The notes: generated by a model not told the origin, from the letters alone. Positions 46,981 through 58,021 are shown, counted from the stretch's first letter. The stretch is DNA of 64,000 nucleotides from Auriscalpium vulgare (GCA_019915015.1 JAHBBC010000005.1:1178001-1242000), one strand, 5' to 3'. Translations and numbers: made by a program.

Positions 46981-48272
46981 AGTGGCGAAGGTAGGATGCT
47001 CGTGGAGCAGAAATGTGAATGTGAAGAACGACAAGGTACGCAGTACCAAAGGATGTAAAGTGAGCAGACTAGCTGTGGAGATTTAGTCTCGCGTCCGCAG
47101 ACCTCTTTATACGCAAGCCAAGTCGAGTGCTCATCGACATCTGCCACAGCTGGGGCCAGTGATCGGTGGACAAGTCATGTCAGCGTGCGCACCGTGATGG
47201 TGACACTAAAAAGATGGGAATCAGTCCACGTACCAAGTACGTACCAGGTGCTATCCGACTCAGTGGGACCAGATGCCGTGGGGGGAGAACCGGACGATAC
47301 CCGGGTATCGCGCATCAGTCAGTTTTCCAGTGCTACACAGTTGTACCGGGAGACATCCCTGCATCACCGTTGACCACCGCATGTCATTAGACTCTCCGCG
47401 GTACCAGGGCACGTATACCTGACAGACGCAGAGGACTGTGCACTCTGCACATTTGGTGCACGTGCCACAGCTACGCTCACCTTATTTTCATTTCCGTGAT
47501 TGATCCTGGAGGAATCCCTACGTAGACGCCATCATACTTCAGGCCCAGCACGGAGCGAGCTAGGTTCGGAGCAAGCCCTTGCTCCGGGCCGCGTCCCGCG
47601 GGCCCTCGCAGAGGGGCTTGCTTGCCGGTCAAGTGATTGAGGGGGTTCGCGCGAAAGGTGCTGCTCCCTCAGTATGCAATGTTTTTCCAATCTGTAAACT
47701 GTAGTCTGTTCAGGAGATACATAGCTACTGTATGCCGCTTTTTAAACGGTTCTTCGAGGCCATCCTGTATGTCTGCAGACTCGACGGCTGCCATCACGCT
47801 TCTCGTGATCATATGAAGCATAGAGTAAGATCTATTGCTCCATAAATGTGACAAATATTCCAAGTTTATCTAAAGCACAGTCCGAAATTCATCCGGGTGT
47901 TAATTTGAGCACCAGAGGTAGTTGTGGACTTCAATGGACCACGGACGAGGAGCAAGTGATGGTGTCACATCTTGTGACGGCGCGTTACTTGTCGTGTTCT
48001 GCGCGTCGCCGGTCGCGTCTGCCCTCCGTCGTGCTCAATTGCTATGGCTGAAGGCCTTATCTGCAGTCCAGACTGGTCCACTGTCCTGCCTAAAGCCATA
48101 ACCTCAGATGTCAACATCACAGACACCATAGTTCAATGTCATATCATCTTTTCACTGGTCCTTCACTTCAACCTCTCGTTCCGTGACCTCATATGCTTCT
48201 TCTTCGAGAGCTCGATCGCATCCGTGAAGCACAAAGCAGGTCTTTTTATGGAAAAATTCTTTGGATTTTTTT
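46981..48272. other. Long accessory intergenic stretch; contains one inverted-repeat copy
   Basis: 1.3 kb with no gene I can support. AT content rises toward 47.6-48.3 kb, unlike the flanks. Short plus-strand frames here look random. It holds repeat copy A (47552-47624) and leads into the helicase fragment. Confidence 0.45.
47552..47624 (+). repeat. Inverted-repeat family, copy A
   Basis: Contains ctaggttcggagcaagcc and, 30 nt later, gaggggcttgctt. Both cores recur in the same order, on the opposite strand, at 49091-49175. The cores aagcaagccc and ggggcttgctt can also pair within a copy. Confidence 0.55.
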
Positions 48273-48650
48273 CTAATATTTTAGGGCTACAGACCGACGG
48301 CCCATGTCCCTTTCGCTCCCGCCCATCTTTTCCAGCTCTGGCACGACCGCTTTCCTCGAAGCAGGACTCGTGCCCGCAACCAGCATCGTATCGTAACCGG
48401 CCTTGATCTTGTGTATCATCTCCGCCTGCCAGTCGTCTAGCTCGAAAGTGAGCCCCAATTTTTTTGCAACCTTCTCCTTGATACTCTCAGGGGTATCTTG
48501 TAGGGTTTTGATGCCATACAACCTCGACGAGCTGGGCAGCTTGCGGGTTCGAGGAGTCGGAGGTACATATTGTTTATGGCGTCGACCTTTCGGTGGAGTC
48601 GATGGAGGAGGGTGCGGTAGCGATGAGGATGATGCTTTTGGTGTCTCCAT
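48273..48650 (-). pseudogene. Truncated RecQ/DEAD-like helicase fragment, Walker A lost
   Basis: A 125-codon frame. It begins METPKASSSSLPHPPPSTPP and has a basic stretch, then KEKVAKKLGLTFELDDWQAE and IHKIKAGYDTMLVAG. That is the Q-motif-like approach to motif I of RecQ/DEAD-type helicases found in many copies in Agaricomycete genomes. Where Walker A (GxGKS/T) should follow, the frame reads GTSPASRKAVV, and it stops after 27 more residues (SVALKY). No later helicase motif is visible to 47.9 kb. It is therefore a 5' fragment or a decayed duplicate and should have no ATPase activity. It sits between two inverted repeat copies. Confidence 0.55.
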
Positions 48651-49090
48651 AGCGTGTCAATGATGTACAGTTGTCAGGAAGGTGAGTACGGGTGCTCGCA
48701 GCTCTCGCAGATACGACGCGACATGATTTACATCACGTGATATGCACCCTTTGGCCAGGCACGAGAGAGTGTACGATCAATTGAGAGCTCAGCCAGTCGT
48801 TCCACGGCCCATAAATGTGTATTCATGCTGGAGACATGTGCAAAAACACGTTTGTGCACTTTCGCTGCGATCGGTAACGTCCTGAATATATTATGGACTT
48901 CTTTACAAATGTCAAAGGTAGCCTCCTTTACAGTATCTATGCCTCGCTTCCTACTGACTTAGCCGTAAAACTAAGGATACCAGGATGTACCCTAACATAT
49001 GTAGTATGTATTTTCTGAGTTTCTCGTGAAAGAGGAGGGGACGTGAATATTTGACAAGCTTTCTCCAAACCCTCCAAATCTCTTACCCTG

Positions 49091-49175
49091 AAGCAAGCCC
49101 CTTCTTCGAAGGGCGGCGGAGCCGGAATCTGACTTTGAAGAAGGCGGCTTGTTCCGAACCTAGGAGCGAGCGAGC
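49091..49175 (-). repeat. Inverted-repeat family, copy B (opposite orientation to copy A)
   Basis: The reverse complement contains cctaggttcggaacaagccg and aaggggcttgctt, matching the two cores of copy A in order. Spacing between cores differs by a few bases, and identity outside the cores is low. Confidence 0.55.
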
Positions 49176-49291
49176 TCGAGCACTCGTGTTAGTACTGTTC
49201 AAAATCTGTCAGCCTCACAGATTAGATAGTAGATATGCCGGTGATTAATTGCCCTGACAGTGATATTGGCCCAAGAGCTTATCCTGGTGTT

Positions 49292-49382
49292 GGACCTTTA
49301 GCTCAATCGGTAGAGCTTTGTACTTATGAGGTTAACCTTCCTGTATATGCAAGGGTCCCGAGTTCGATTCTCGGAAGGTCCA
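49292..49382 (+). tRNA. tRNA-Ile (anticodon UAU) with 18-nt intron
   Basis: A full cloverleaf. The acceptor stem ggacctt pairs with aaggtcc; the D stem is gctc/gagc; the anticodon stem ttgta/tgcaa has one G-T pair; the T stem ccgag/ctcgg surrounds ttcgatt. The anticodon is TAT at 49325-49327, decoding AUA. The intron (49329-49346) follows the base 3' of the anticodon, the standard position for eukaryotic tRNA introns. A polymerase III stop (T5) follows two bases after the discriminator. Confidence 0.93.
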
Positions 49383-49383
49383 C

Positions 49384-49388
49384 TTTTT
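49384..49388 (+). terminator. RNA polymerase III terminator
   Basis: TTTTT directly after the tRNA 3' end. Confidence 0.8.
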
Positions 49389-49527
49389 ATTGACAGCGAC
49401 ATGTTTCATGTTCTTCCTCTTCAAGTTCAAGTGACGTGACGTAAATTTGTACTAACTAGCATTATAATACAATGAGTATGTGCATATGGTAGATGCGACC
49501 AGTCGGAATGGATGAAGGTCGTGATAA

Positions 49528-51872
49528 TCAGGTTGTCGACGCGACTGACGGTCGACGGATGCCATTTGGATCGCCCTGCTCGATCCAATCCCAGATGACT
49601 TCCACTGATCGTGCATACTGTGCCAGCTTCGGCCCGACAGCATCACGCAGCGAAGTGCCATGCACGTGCAAATTATCCTCAACATGTGTCCGGAATTCCT
49701 GCAAGGCAGGGTGGAGCTCCTTCCGGGCAATCTCTTGGACGGGCTCCTTGATGGCTTCCACAACGACCTCGATGGGCGGCTGGACTGGCTGGGTGCGCGG
49801 CGCTGCAAGGGCGGCTTTGACCACGTTCGACAGGGCGTGCATCTCCTTGCGCATTTGTTCTAGCTCTTCGCTCTGACCCTTGTGCTGTCGGTCGAGCTGC
49901 GGCGGCTCGAGGATTAATGCCTGTCAAAGGAAGAGACATGGCAATATTTACCTCTGCAATCCCTTCCCTGAGCTGTATGTTCCCATTTACCAAGCGATCC
50001 CTGTTGGCCCGTATATCCCTCAATTGGACGATCAACTCCCCCACCTCCTTCGCCATCTCGTCCATATCCTCGTCGGCCTGCGAATATTTCATCTCAAGAT
50101 CGCTGAGCTGCTTCGTCGCGGCCGGGCCGATCTGGCCGTCTGTAAGGAGAGTCTGCGCGATGCCCGCCGTAATCTCTTCGACCTTGTCGTCGAGACGTCC
50201 CTCGAACTCGTCGAGCGTGTCCCGCATGTGTTGCGTGAGGTCGTTCTGCAGCTCCTCCGCGCGATTCTCGATGCCTTGCACTCGGTCTTGCATGAGCTCC
50301 AGGGTGCTCTGCAAGACAGAATCGTCTTCGTCGGGTATTGTTTCGCCGGTGAGGGTGCGCAGGCGCTTCAAGGGGCGAGCCTCTGGACCGACAGCACCAG
50401 CATGGTCTGCTTGGCCCTGTCGCAGCTGGCTGGGGTTCATGACTGCTGTGAGGTTCGAGTTCAGCTGGGCGACTCCGTTATACAGCGTGCCTAGGCTTGT
50501 CTTCATGCCTGAGATCTTGGCGTCAAAGTCGGCGAGATCGTGGTGAGGCTGGATGGGCCAGAAGCCGGCGTCAACGAGTCGAGAGATGATATCGACAAGC
50601 GATTTCTTCTTTTCCTCGCTCTTAGCCTCGGCATCCCGCAGCTGTGCGAGCACATTCGCTTTGGACTCGCCGGACAGAACTTGGAAGCCGGAAGATTGTG
50701 CCAGTCGACGGCGGCCGATAACGTCTTTCTCGAGCTTGACATGCTCTAGTCGCTCCGTGACTGCTAATGCAGACAGACTGGCGACAACGGTAAGGGGCGG
50801 ACGACATACAGAAATCTGCACGACTCACTTTATACGTTCCGCCCAGATGACCCTCTTCTCTTCAATCGTCGGTTCCTTGACGGCAACCGGCGGTGGGGCT
50901 CGTAATGGTTGCGGTGCCGGTGGAAGGGTAGCTGTTACTGGAAGCTGGGACACGACTGGGGCATGTGATGGTGGGTGGACAGTGGATGGGGCGAGTACAG
51001 TGGCTTGACCTGGATCGACACTCGTACGGAGAGTGGGAGGATGAGAAGATGTCGAGGATGGTTGTCGCTGTGACTGGATTGCACGGGGTCCTGTAGTAGG
51101 CACGCTGCTGCTCACGGAAGTCTGTCGCGTTGGCGAGGACAGCGGTGCTTTGTCCGAGTTCGCAAAGGGGCGGCTGCGCTCGTCCCTGTAGCTTGCCGGG
51201 TCGCGGTGTCCATAGTCGCTCTCGCGGTGTCCATAGTCGCTCTCGCGGTGCCCATAGTCGCTCTCGCGGTGGCGTCGCGGGCTTGGAGAGCGTCGTCGCG
51301 GGCTTGGGGAGCGTCGCCGTCGCGGGCTTGGGGAGCGTCGTCGCGGGCTTGGGGAGCGTCGCCGTCGCGGGCTTGGGGAGCGTCGTCGCGGGCTTGGGGA
51401 GCGTCGTCGCGGGCTTGGGGAGCGTCGTCGCGGGCTTGGGGAGCGTCGTCGCTCGCTTCGGGTTCGGGATCGGCTGCGTCTTCGCGGACTCAGGCTCCGA
51501 CTCGACCTCCGTTGCGGACTCCGACTAGAACGATGCATGCGTTGTGGGTGTGGTGAACGCTCCCGGGCTGAGCTCGAGGGACTGGTCGCCTTTGGGTTCA
51601 CGCGGCGAGGGGCGCCTGAGTCCCAATTCTTCTTGTACTTGGGCAGAGGCCGTGTCAAATCCCACTGAGGGTCGGTGGGATGGATGAAGTTGCATTGGGC
51701 GGCGGTGCGCGGACAGCCGAGCCCCTCGTTACGTTGTGCAGGTTTGCCGTCGGCTTCGAAGTACTAGAACGATGGATAAAGCTATAAGCTTGCTTTGGGA
51801 GGCAGACATGAGGGTGCGAACATTGCAGCGGCGCTCCTTGGGCGGTCCGAGGTAATTAGAGCCTTTCGCCAT
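49528..51872 (-). CDS. CCCH zinc-finger / RS-repeat / coiled-coil protein
   Basis: Probable RNA-binding nuclear protein. ATG 51872 gives MAKGSNYLGPPKERRCNVRT. The next exon gives YFEADGKPAQRNEGLGCPRT and QCNFIHPTDPQWDLT, a single CCCH-type finger whose first Cys comes from the previous exon. Then an RS domain: eight SPSP units separated by RRR/RRRR, followed by three RESDYGH repeats. After a Pro-rich linker comes a long coiled-coil half (VTERLEHVKLEKDVIGRRRL, ALSNVVKAALAAPRTQ) ending WIEQGDPNGIRRPSVASTT. The intron 50834-50778 keeps frame with a CCAG acceptor (ERIN-LSALAVTERLE). The 3' intron (GTAAATATTG...GACAG) gives REGIAE-ALILEPPQLDRQH. RS domains suggest a splicing or mRNP role; the exact orthologue is unknown. 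Divergent from GT15 copy A with 198 bp between starts. Confidence 0.75.
51206..51455. repeat. Two coding 21-bp tandem arrays
   Basis: 51206-51268 holds three near-identical 21-bp units encoding RESDYGH on the minus strand. 51273-51455 holds eight units of 21 bp, some 24 bp with an extra CGN, encoding RRRSPSP. Near-identity at the DNA level shows recent slippage or unequal exchange. Confidence 0.9.
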
Positions 51873-52070
51873 GGCGGGGAGAAGAAAATAAACTTGACGA
51901 TTGCAAGAGCCGAGTGCGCTGCTCAGTGCTAATCTATGCACGCGCGCTCTTCATTCTCTACACACTCCCATGTCTTCCCCTTTGCTTTCCCATGTCTTCC
52001 CCTTTGCTTTCCCACACATGCCAACCTCGCCTTTGTCTTCACGGGCCGACGCATTGCGGTGCCCTGCACC
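51873..52070. promoter_or_regulatory. 198-bp shared promoter with 22-bp direct repeat
   Basis: Divergent promoter between the CCCH gene and GT15 copy A. It contains a perfect two-copy 22-bp pyrimidine-rich direct repeat (ccatgtcttcccctttgctt + tc) at 51968-52011. Confidence 0.6.
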
Positions 52071-53757
52071 ATGGGCTATATCACAACGACAGCGAGATGC
52101 CTTTGTCTGGCCGTCGCCGTCTCTCTCTGCCTGGTGCGAGTCCTCGGACGTCTACAAAGAACGCGCACTGACGTGCTGCGCGCTAGATCTCGCTGCGCTA
52201 TGCAACGCCGGGAAATATCATCAACGAGCGATTTAGTATACCGTCTTCACGGACAGACAGAGCCAACGCGACGTTCCTCGTAATCTGCCAGAACGAAGAT
52301 CTGCCAAAGGTCCTGCGCAGCGTGCAGCAGATGGAGGACCGCTTCAACGAGCGTTTTGGCTATCCATGGGCATTCCTCAACGATGAGCCATTCACAGAGG
52401 ATTTCATGTCGTGCGTCTCTTCAAGTCGGTTCGTCTTCCAGACTAGCTCGGGCCGCTGAATGAACACAAAGTCGCGTACGTGCGATGACGAAGGCCCAGG
52501 TGTCATTTGGAGTCATCGAGAAGGAGCAGTGGGAGCAGCCCGAGTGGATCAACAAGACGAAGGCTGCGCATCTTCGCAAGAGCATGTTTTTGTCTCGAGT
52601 GCCATTCGGTGGTATGTCGTACCAATTAGCACACGAGCTCTTTTGATATGTGTTCTTCTTGCACAGGTAGTGTCCGGTGAGTGGGTTGCCATCGTACTTC
52701 CAGGCGAAACTCAACAGCGATTACCACAGTCATCAAAGCTTGTATCGCTTCAGCTCGGGGGTATGATGGATCCTCGATCTTTACGATGCATAGGCTTACC
52801 ATCGTTATGTCCAGTTCCTCTCAAAGCATCCCATGCTCGATCAATACCAGTACTACTGGCGATTAGAGTCAGTCCGCACCGTTGTGAAGCGTCAACCCGT
52901 ATTTTACAATGTAGCAGACCCGGCTCTCAGTATCCTTGCAATATCTGGTACGATCCTTTCAATTTCATGCTGAAAGAGAACAAGACATACGGTGGGCAAC
53001 TTCATGCTCCGACCGCGACACATTGAGAGCTCTTTAGGATTCAATCTCGCGACTCGCGAAGTCGAGCAAACAATCCCTACTCTCTGGGAGACCGTTTACG
53101 GTGCGATCGCGTGGCCGTTGATATCTTCGAATTTCTCTTAGATGGCCCGCTCGCAGATTTCATGACGGACAACGCGGACCTAGCAGCGGACAGCAACGCG
53201 ATGGGCTTCTTGACTGACGATGAAGGCGACAGCTATAACTTATGCCACTGTGAGCATGTTTTATTGTCACTGCCGTTGTACATCAACCCATCTGCCATCT
53301 CCAGACGAGAGCAGCTTCGAGATAGTCGACATGACCTTCTTGCGTCGCGACGCATACACTCAGTACTTCCAATATCTTGATAGGAAGGGTGGCTTTTTCT
53401 ACGAAGTGCGAGCACACCATCTTGTTCTACATGACGCCTCCTCATCAGTTTCTCGCCCGTCACTACAGCGCTGGGGCTCTGCGCCGGTCCTGAGCATAGC
53501 TCTCTCCTTGTTCCTGGACAAAGACCAGACGCATTTCTTTGATGACATCGGGTTTCGGCATGAGGAGTTGCAGCACTGCCCGAATGGCGACGCACATGCG
53601 CGGGCGCGGTGCTCGTGTGATCCAGAGGATAACTTCGGTTGGTCTTTCTATCCATGTCATGACTCCGAGAAGGGTTATTCTGATCGAGCCTGCAGACAGA
53701 GATAAGCAGTCTTGCCTCGGGAGATGGGAAGCACTACGTGTCAATGTTTCTTTGTAA
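52071..53757 (+). CDS. GT15 alpha-1,2-mannosyltransferase-like, copy A (divergent)
   Basis: KRE2/MNT1-family type II Golgi membrane protein that would extend O- and N-linked mannose chains. ATG 52071 gives MGYITTTARCLCLAVAVSLC joined to ISLRYATPGNIINERFSIPS, a short signal anchor. Then ANATFLVICQNEDLPKVLRS, RFNERFGYPWAFLNDEPFTE, VSFGVIEKEQWEQPEWINKT, FLSKHPMLDQYQYYWRLE, FNLATREVEQTIPTLWETVY, FLTDDEGDSYNLCH and RWGSAPVLSIALSLFLDKDQ. The last exon reads DRDKQSCLGRWEALRVNVSL to the stop at 53757. Oddity: neighbours have [16 protein letters not shown] where this copy has CNIWYDPF, losing the conserved Asp. W replaced by S (SSFEI for WSNFEI) is a second difference. All exons join in frame, so it is transcribable but may be catalytically impaired. 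Confidence 0.75.
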
Positions 53758-53992
53758 TAGCTGAGTTCTCCTGCGCTGCCTGGACATTTGCGTTGGTATT
53801 GGTGCGTAACATGATTTGCCGCCAAGTTACCGGCTCGTAGTCTGCCGGACTTCTACACCCACGATTCGCATGAGCTTTCCCGTGTTTTCTAAGCATGCGC
53901 ACTGCCGAGCATCCCATCTCTTTGCGCCCAGTGTGTGAGAGGCGTGTTGGAGTATTTCAGGTGCACATCAAGACGCAGTTTGTGCACGAACC

Positions 53993-55741
53993 ATGATACG
54001 CATTGGCAAGCTGCGAAACATCCTCGGCGCGTGTCTTGTCCTCGTACGTCGCGAGTCTGATATCGTGCAGCGTGGCATCGCTTCTCATCACGGCGTCTGC
54101 ATGCTCGCCTTGGCAGGTCGCGGTCCACGTCCTGCTGAGCCTCACCGTGCCCTCGTACTCCATCCCCTCCCTCCGGTCGATCCTTTCTGCTCCCATCCTA
54201 TCCGGCTCGTTCTCCAGCACAGATGTGCGTCCTCGCGCCAACGCAACCTTCGTCGTGCTATGCCGCAACTCGGACCTTGCGGAAATCATGGCTAGTGTGC
54301 AGCAAATGGAGGACCGCTTCAACCGGCGTCACGGCTACCCGTGGGTGTTCCTCAACGACGAGCCGTTTGCAGATACATTCAAAGGGTGCGTGACTTTTGC
54401 TGTCAAGATGACAGCCTACGGCGTATAACAGTCTCGGCTGGTAGGCATCTGAGCGCGCTGACGGACGCGCCGGTGTTCTTCGGGCTTGTCCCGGAGGAGC
54501 ATTGGGTGCAACCGGAGTGGATCGACGAAGAACGCGCGGCGCGGTTGAGAAAGAGCATGGCGATGGATAGGCTGCATGCGGTACCATATGCTGGTGGGTG
54601 GTGAGCGTCATGGCGGCAGCCGCCAGCATGCTGACACTGCTAACTATCCAGGCAGCATTTCGTGCGTGCTAAACTCTGTTCGCTGATATCTCATGCGCGC
54701 TGATCACAGAATGCACCTTGAAGTTATCGGAACATGTGTCGATTCAACTCCGGAGTGCGTGCATTGAATGGCCAATCAATGGTGAGACTAACATAGGGCT
54801 TGCAGTTTTTCTTCCAGCACGAGCTTCTTCGTCCATACAAATATTATTGGCGTGTAGAGTGCGTGCACCGTGCCTCTTCCTCTGCCGCCGCCGCCTCATT
54901 CGGTGTAGACCTGGCGTCAGCTACTTCTGTGACCTAGACTACGATCCCTTCTTGTTCATGCAGACGCAAAATAAAACCTATGGTATGTGACATGCAAGTT
55001 TGACTGCTCTGCTCATAAATTTCTGTGTTACTCTAGGTTTCACGCTTTCTTTCTACGAATACAAGTTCACGATCATGACACTGTGGGACACGGTAAAAGG
55101 TGCGACAAACTTGCTTCGAAGCGATGGGCCGATGACGCTAAGGACCCACCAGAATTCATGGCCGATAATGCCGACCTCATACCGGCAGATAACATGATGG
55201 CTTTTATATCCAACGACGGAGGACGAACCTACAACTTATGTCACTGTGAGCCTAACCAGTACCTTCCGACCCGGCTACCGCTCAACTCGCGTTAGTTTGG
55301 AGCAATTTCGAGATTGCAGATCTGGATTTCTGGCGTAGTGACGCGTACACCCGGTTCTTCAGTCATCTGGACCGCAAAGGCGGGTTCTACTACGAGGTGA
55401 GAGCCCATACCATTTCAACCTCTAGCTCAGTAGTGTCTCTCAGTAGTGTCTCTGAACCAGCTTCTGCAGCGGTGGGGTGACGCGCCGGTGCACAGCATCG
55501 CCGCAGCGCTCTTCTTGAGGAAGGAGCAGACACACTTCTTTGGCGACATCGGATATCGCCACGCGCCCCTGCAGCTGTGTCCCCAGGGGGACGCCTGGGC
55601 GAGGGGCCGGTGTAGCTGCGATCCGAAGGATAGTTTCGGTGCGTTTGAGCGACCTGCACGGTTGGGGGGCTCGGGAGTCGGCTGACGAGCGTTGTAGATG
55701 TCGCGGAGAATTCGTGTTTACCCAGATGGCTCGCAGTGTAG
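53993..55741 (+). CDS. GT15 alpha-1,2-mannosyltransferase (KRE2/MNT1 family), copy B
   Basis: Second tandem copy. ATG 53993 gives [17 protein letters not shown] joined to [19 protein letters not shown]. Then [77 protein letters not shown] joined to [27 protein letters not shown] joined to [40 protein letters not shown] and [20 protein letters not shown]. The last exon ([14 protein letters not shown], stop 55741) aligns with the last exons of copies A and C. The CDLDYD motif and [13 protein letters not shown] are intact, so it should be active. 235 bp separate it from copy A and 393 bp from copy C. About ten exons, at the same intron positions as its neighbours. Confidence 0.85.
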
Positions 55742-56134
55742 CTGTAGAACGCCGCGCAGCAACCGTCTGACGGATCGGCGAGGCACCGGAGGCCGTTGCG
55801 CAGCAGAGGGAGGCTAATACTCGCCAGATCACATCGGGGCAGGCGGGCGGTCTCACCTGGGTCTCACCTGGCAGTGGTGGATGATGGAGACTTGTGCGAT
55901 GGCGACGAAGGAATGGACAACAGCCGGTTGAACGTGGACTGGCTGTAGACACACAGGCGTCGAGGGTGGAGTTGAACTTGTCGCAGTGAATTGAATGCGA
56001 GAGTGACGTTTAAAAATACCGTTCAGAAGGGCATCACGCATTTGAAAGGCCGCAGTGTGGCCGGCGGCAGTGGAGTGCAAGCCATTATTTAACTCTCATT
56101 CTGCCATCTGCCTTGCAGGCAGCCGTCGTCCAAG

Positions 56135-57799
56135 ATGATGACCCCCGTCCGCTACATCGTCCTTGTCATCGGTGTCGTCGTGCGTTGGCCGCCTGCTCGC
56201 TCTCACAGCCTCCTGACGCCTCTCACCACAGATCAGCCTCCACTTCATCCTCTCCGTCTCTCACGAAGGCTATGGCAACGCAACCTCGATCTCCCACCTC
56301 CTCACCCAGAAGGTTGACGTTGACTCCCACCGCGCCGTCCCGGACCAATACTACTGGCCCGACAACAGCACCCACCCCGTCCACGAGCGCCGCGCGAATG
56401 CAACCATCGTCATGCTCGCTCGCAATTCGGACTTGAAGGGCGTCGTCAAGAGCATCAAGCAGCTCGAGGACCGCTTCAATAAACAGTTCCGCTACCCTTA
56501 TGTATTTCTCAACGAGGAGGAATTCAATGTCAAGTTTAAAGAGTGCGTCATGCCTTGTCGCCATGGCCCATTGCTGAAGGCTTCGCTGTGTGCAGGACCA
56601 TCACAGAGCTTACGGACGCGAAGGTTGAGTTTGGCGTGATTCCGCATGACCACTGGTATCAACCCACTTGGATTAATGAGACCCGGGCGTCCGCTTCGCG
56701 AGAGGACATGGTCAAGAACAACGTCATCTACGGAGGTGCGTGCTTCGGCCTACGCGTTCTTTGCAGCTTGCTCACTTCAATGCTACCTTCCAGGCAGCGT
56801 GCCGTATGTCATTTATATTCTCTCTCGTCCGCAATCGTCGTCTGATGCCCGTCAGATATCGCAATATGTGTCGCTTCAACTCAGGCGTGAGTTGCACTTG
56901 ACTTCAGTCGCGGCTTCGCTCATGCCCTTCAAGTTCTTCTACAGACACGAGTTGCTGGCCAAATACAAGTACTACTGGAGAGTCGAGTGAGTGTTTCGAA
57001 ATCGATGCTATGATCTATGACTGACACCTCACAGGCCGGACGTAACCTTCTTCTGCGACCTGCACTACGATCCATTCCTTTTCATGCAGGACAATGAAAA
57101 AGTCTACTGTAAGTGCTGCTGGCTTACATCTCAGGCGTCTCTGACCAGTCTTCGCAGCATTCACTATCAGTTTGCCTGAGTACACGGAGACCATTCCTAC
57201 CCTGTGGGACACGGTTAAGGGTACGTGCACTTCCGCTTGGCCAAGCAGTATGCTCATGAACGTACCCCTCCCAAGATTTCATCAAAGAAAACCCAGACCT
57301 TGTCCCCGCAGACAACGCCATGGGCTTCCTCTCCGACGACCACGGCGAAACATACAACAGATGTCACTGTAAGCCCCGTCTTTCTTCCGCCCCAGATACC
57401 GCTAGCTAATAATACCACCACAGTCTGGAGCAACTTCGAGATCGCGGACCTCGACTTCTGGCGAGGCGAGGCATACAGCAAGTTCTTCGAGCACCTGGAC
57501 AAGGCGGGCGGCTTCTACTACGAGCGGTGGGGCGACGCGCCCGTTCACTCGATCGGCGCCGCGCTGCTCGCGCCGAAAGACAAGCTGCACTTCTTCCACG
57601 ACATCGGCTACCGCCACGAGCCATTCCAGCACTGCCCCATGAGCGAGTCGCACCGTAAGGGCCAGTGCTGGTGCGCGCCCGACGAAGACAACTTTGGTAC
57701 GTCCTCTGCCGCTACAGTCCCCACATCCACACACTGACACGCGCTACAGACTACCACTGGTACTCGTGTCTGCCAAAATTCGACAAGCTTTTCGCATGA
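56135..57799 (+). CDS. GT15 alpha-1,2-mannosyltransferase (KRE2/MNT1 family), copy C
   Basis: Third tandem copy and the best match to the family. ATG 56135 gives MMTPVRYIVLVIGVV joined to ISLHFILSVSHEGYGNATS. The stem is longer than in A and B (VDVDSHRAVPDQYYWPDNST). Then [88 protein letters not shown] joined to [80 protein letters not shown] and [20 protein letters not shown]. The last exon reads DYHWYSCLPKFDKLFA. All catalytic-core residues seen in yeast Kre2-type enzymes appear present. Of the three it is the likeliest ancestral-type gene. Confidence 0.9.
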
Positions 57800-58021
57800 G
57801 CTCCGTGCGTGGATTGACTACTATCATATGTTATGGACGCTTGTTGCGGCTGTGCCCGAGCGCCGTCGCCTCACGCTATGTGTACATGTACTGGACGATT
57901 AATTGCAGTGGTTATCTATAGAATGCATTACGAAAACATATGCTGTAGCGTGAGGGGGCGTGCTGGGGGTGGGTCGGCTTCCAGAGGCCGACAGGCAGAA
58001 CATAGCAGGCAGCACGGCCGG

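Noticed and set aside
46828..47049. Uninterrupted 73-codon minus frame as the small secreted protein
   Set aside because: It ignores a good GTGGGT...TAG intron; the spliced three-exon version has a longer, better-formed mature domain, and the upstream Met lacks signal-peptide fit.
48044..48406. 120-codon plus-strand frame
   Set aside because: Mostly antisense to the helicase fragment and the AT-rich region; hydrophobic run without a proper signal or conservation cue.
51206..51455. Near-identical short repeats as mobile-element ends
   Set aside because: The period is exactly seven codons and keeps the RS reading frame of a coding exon.
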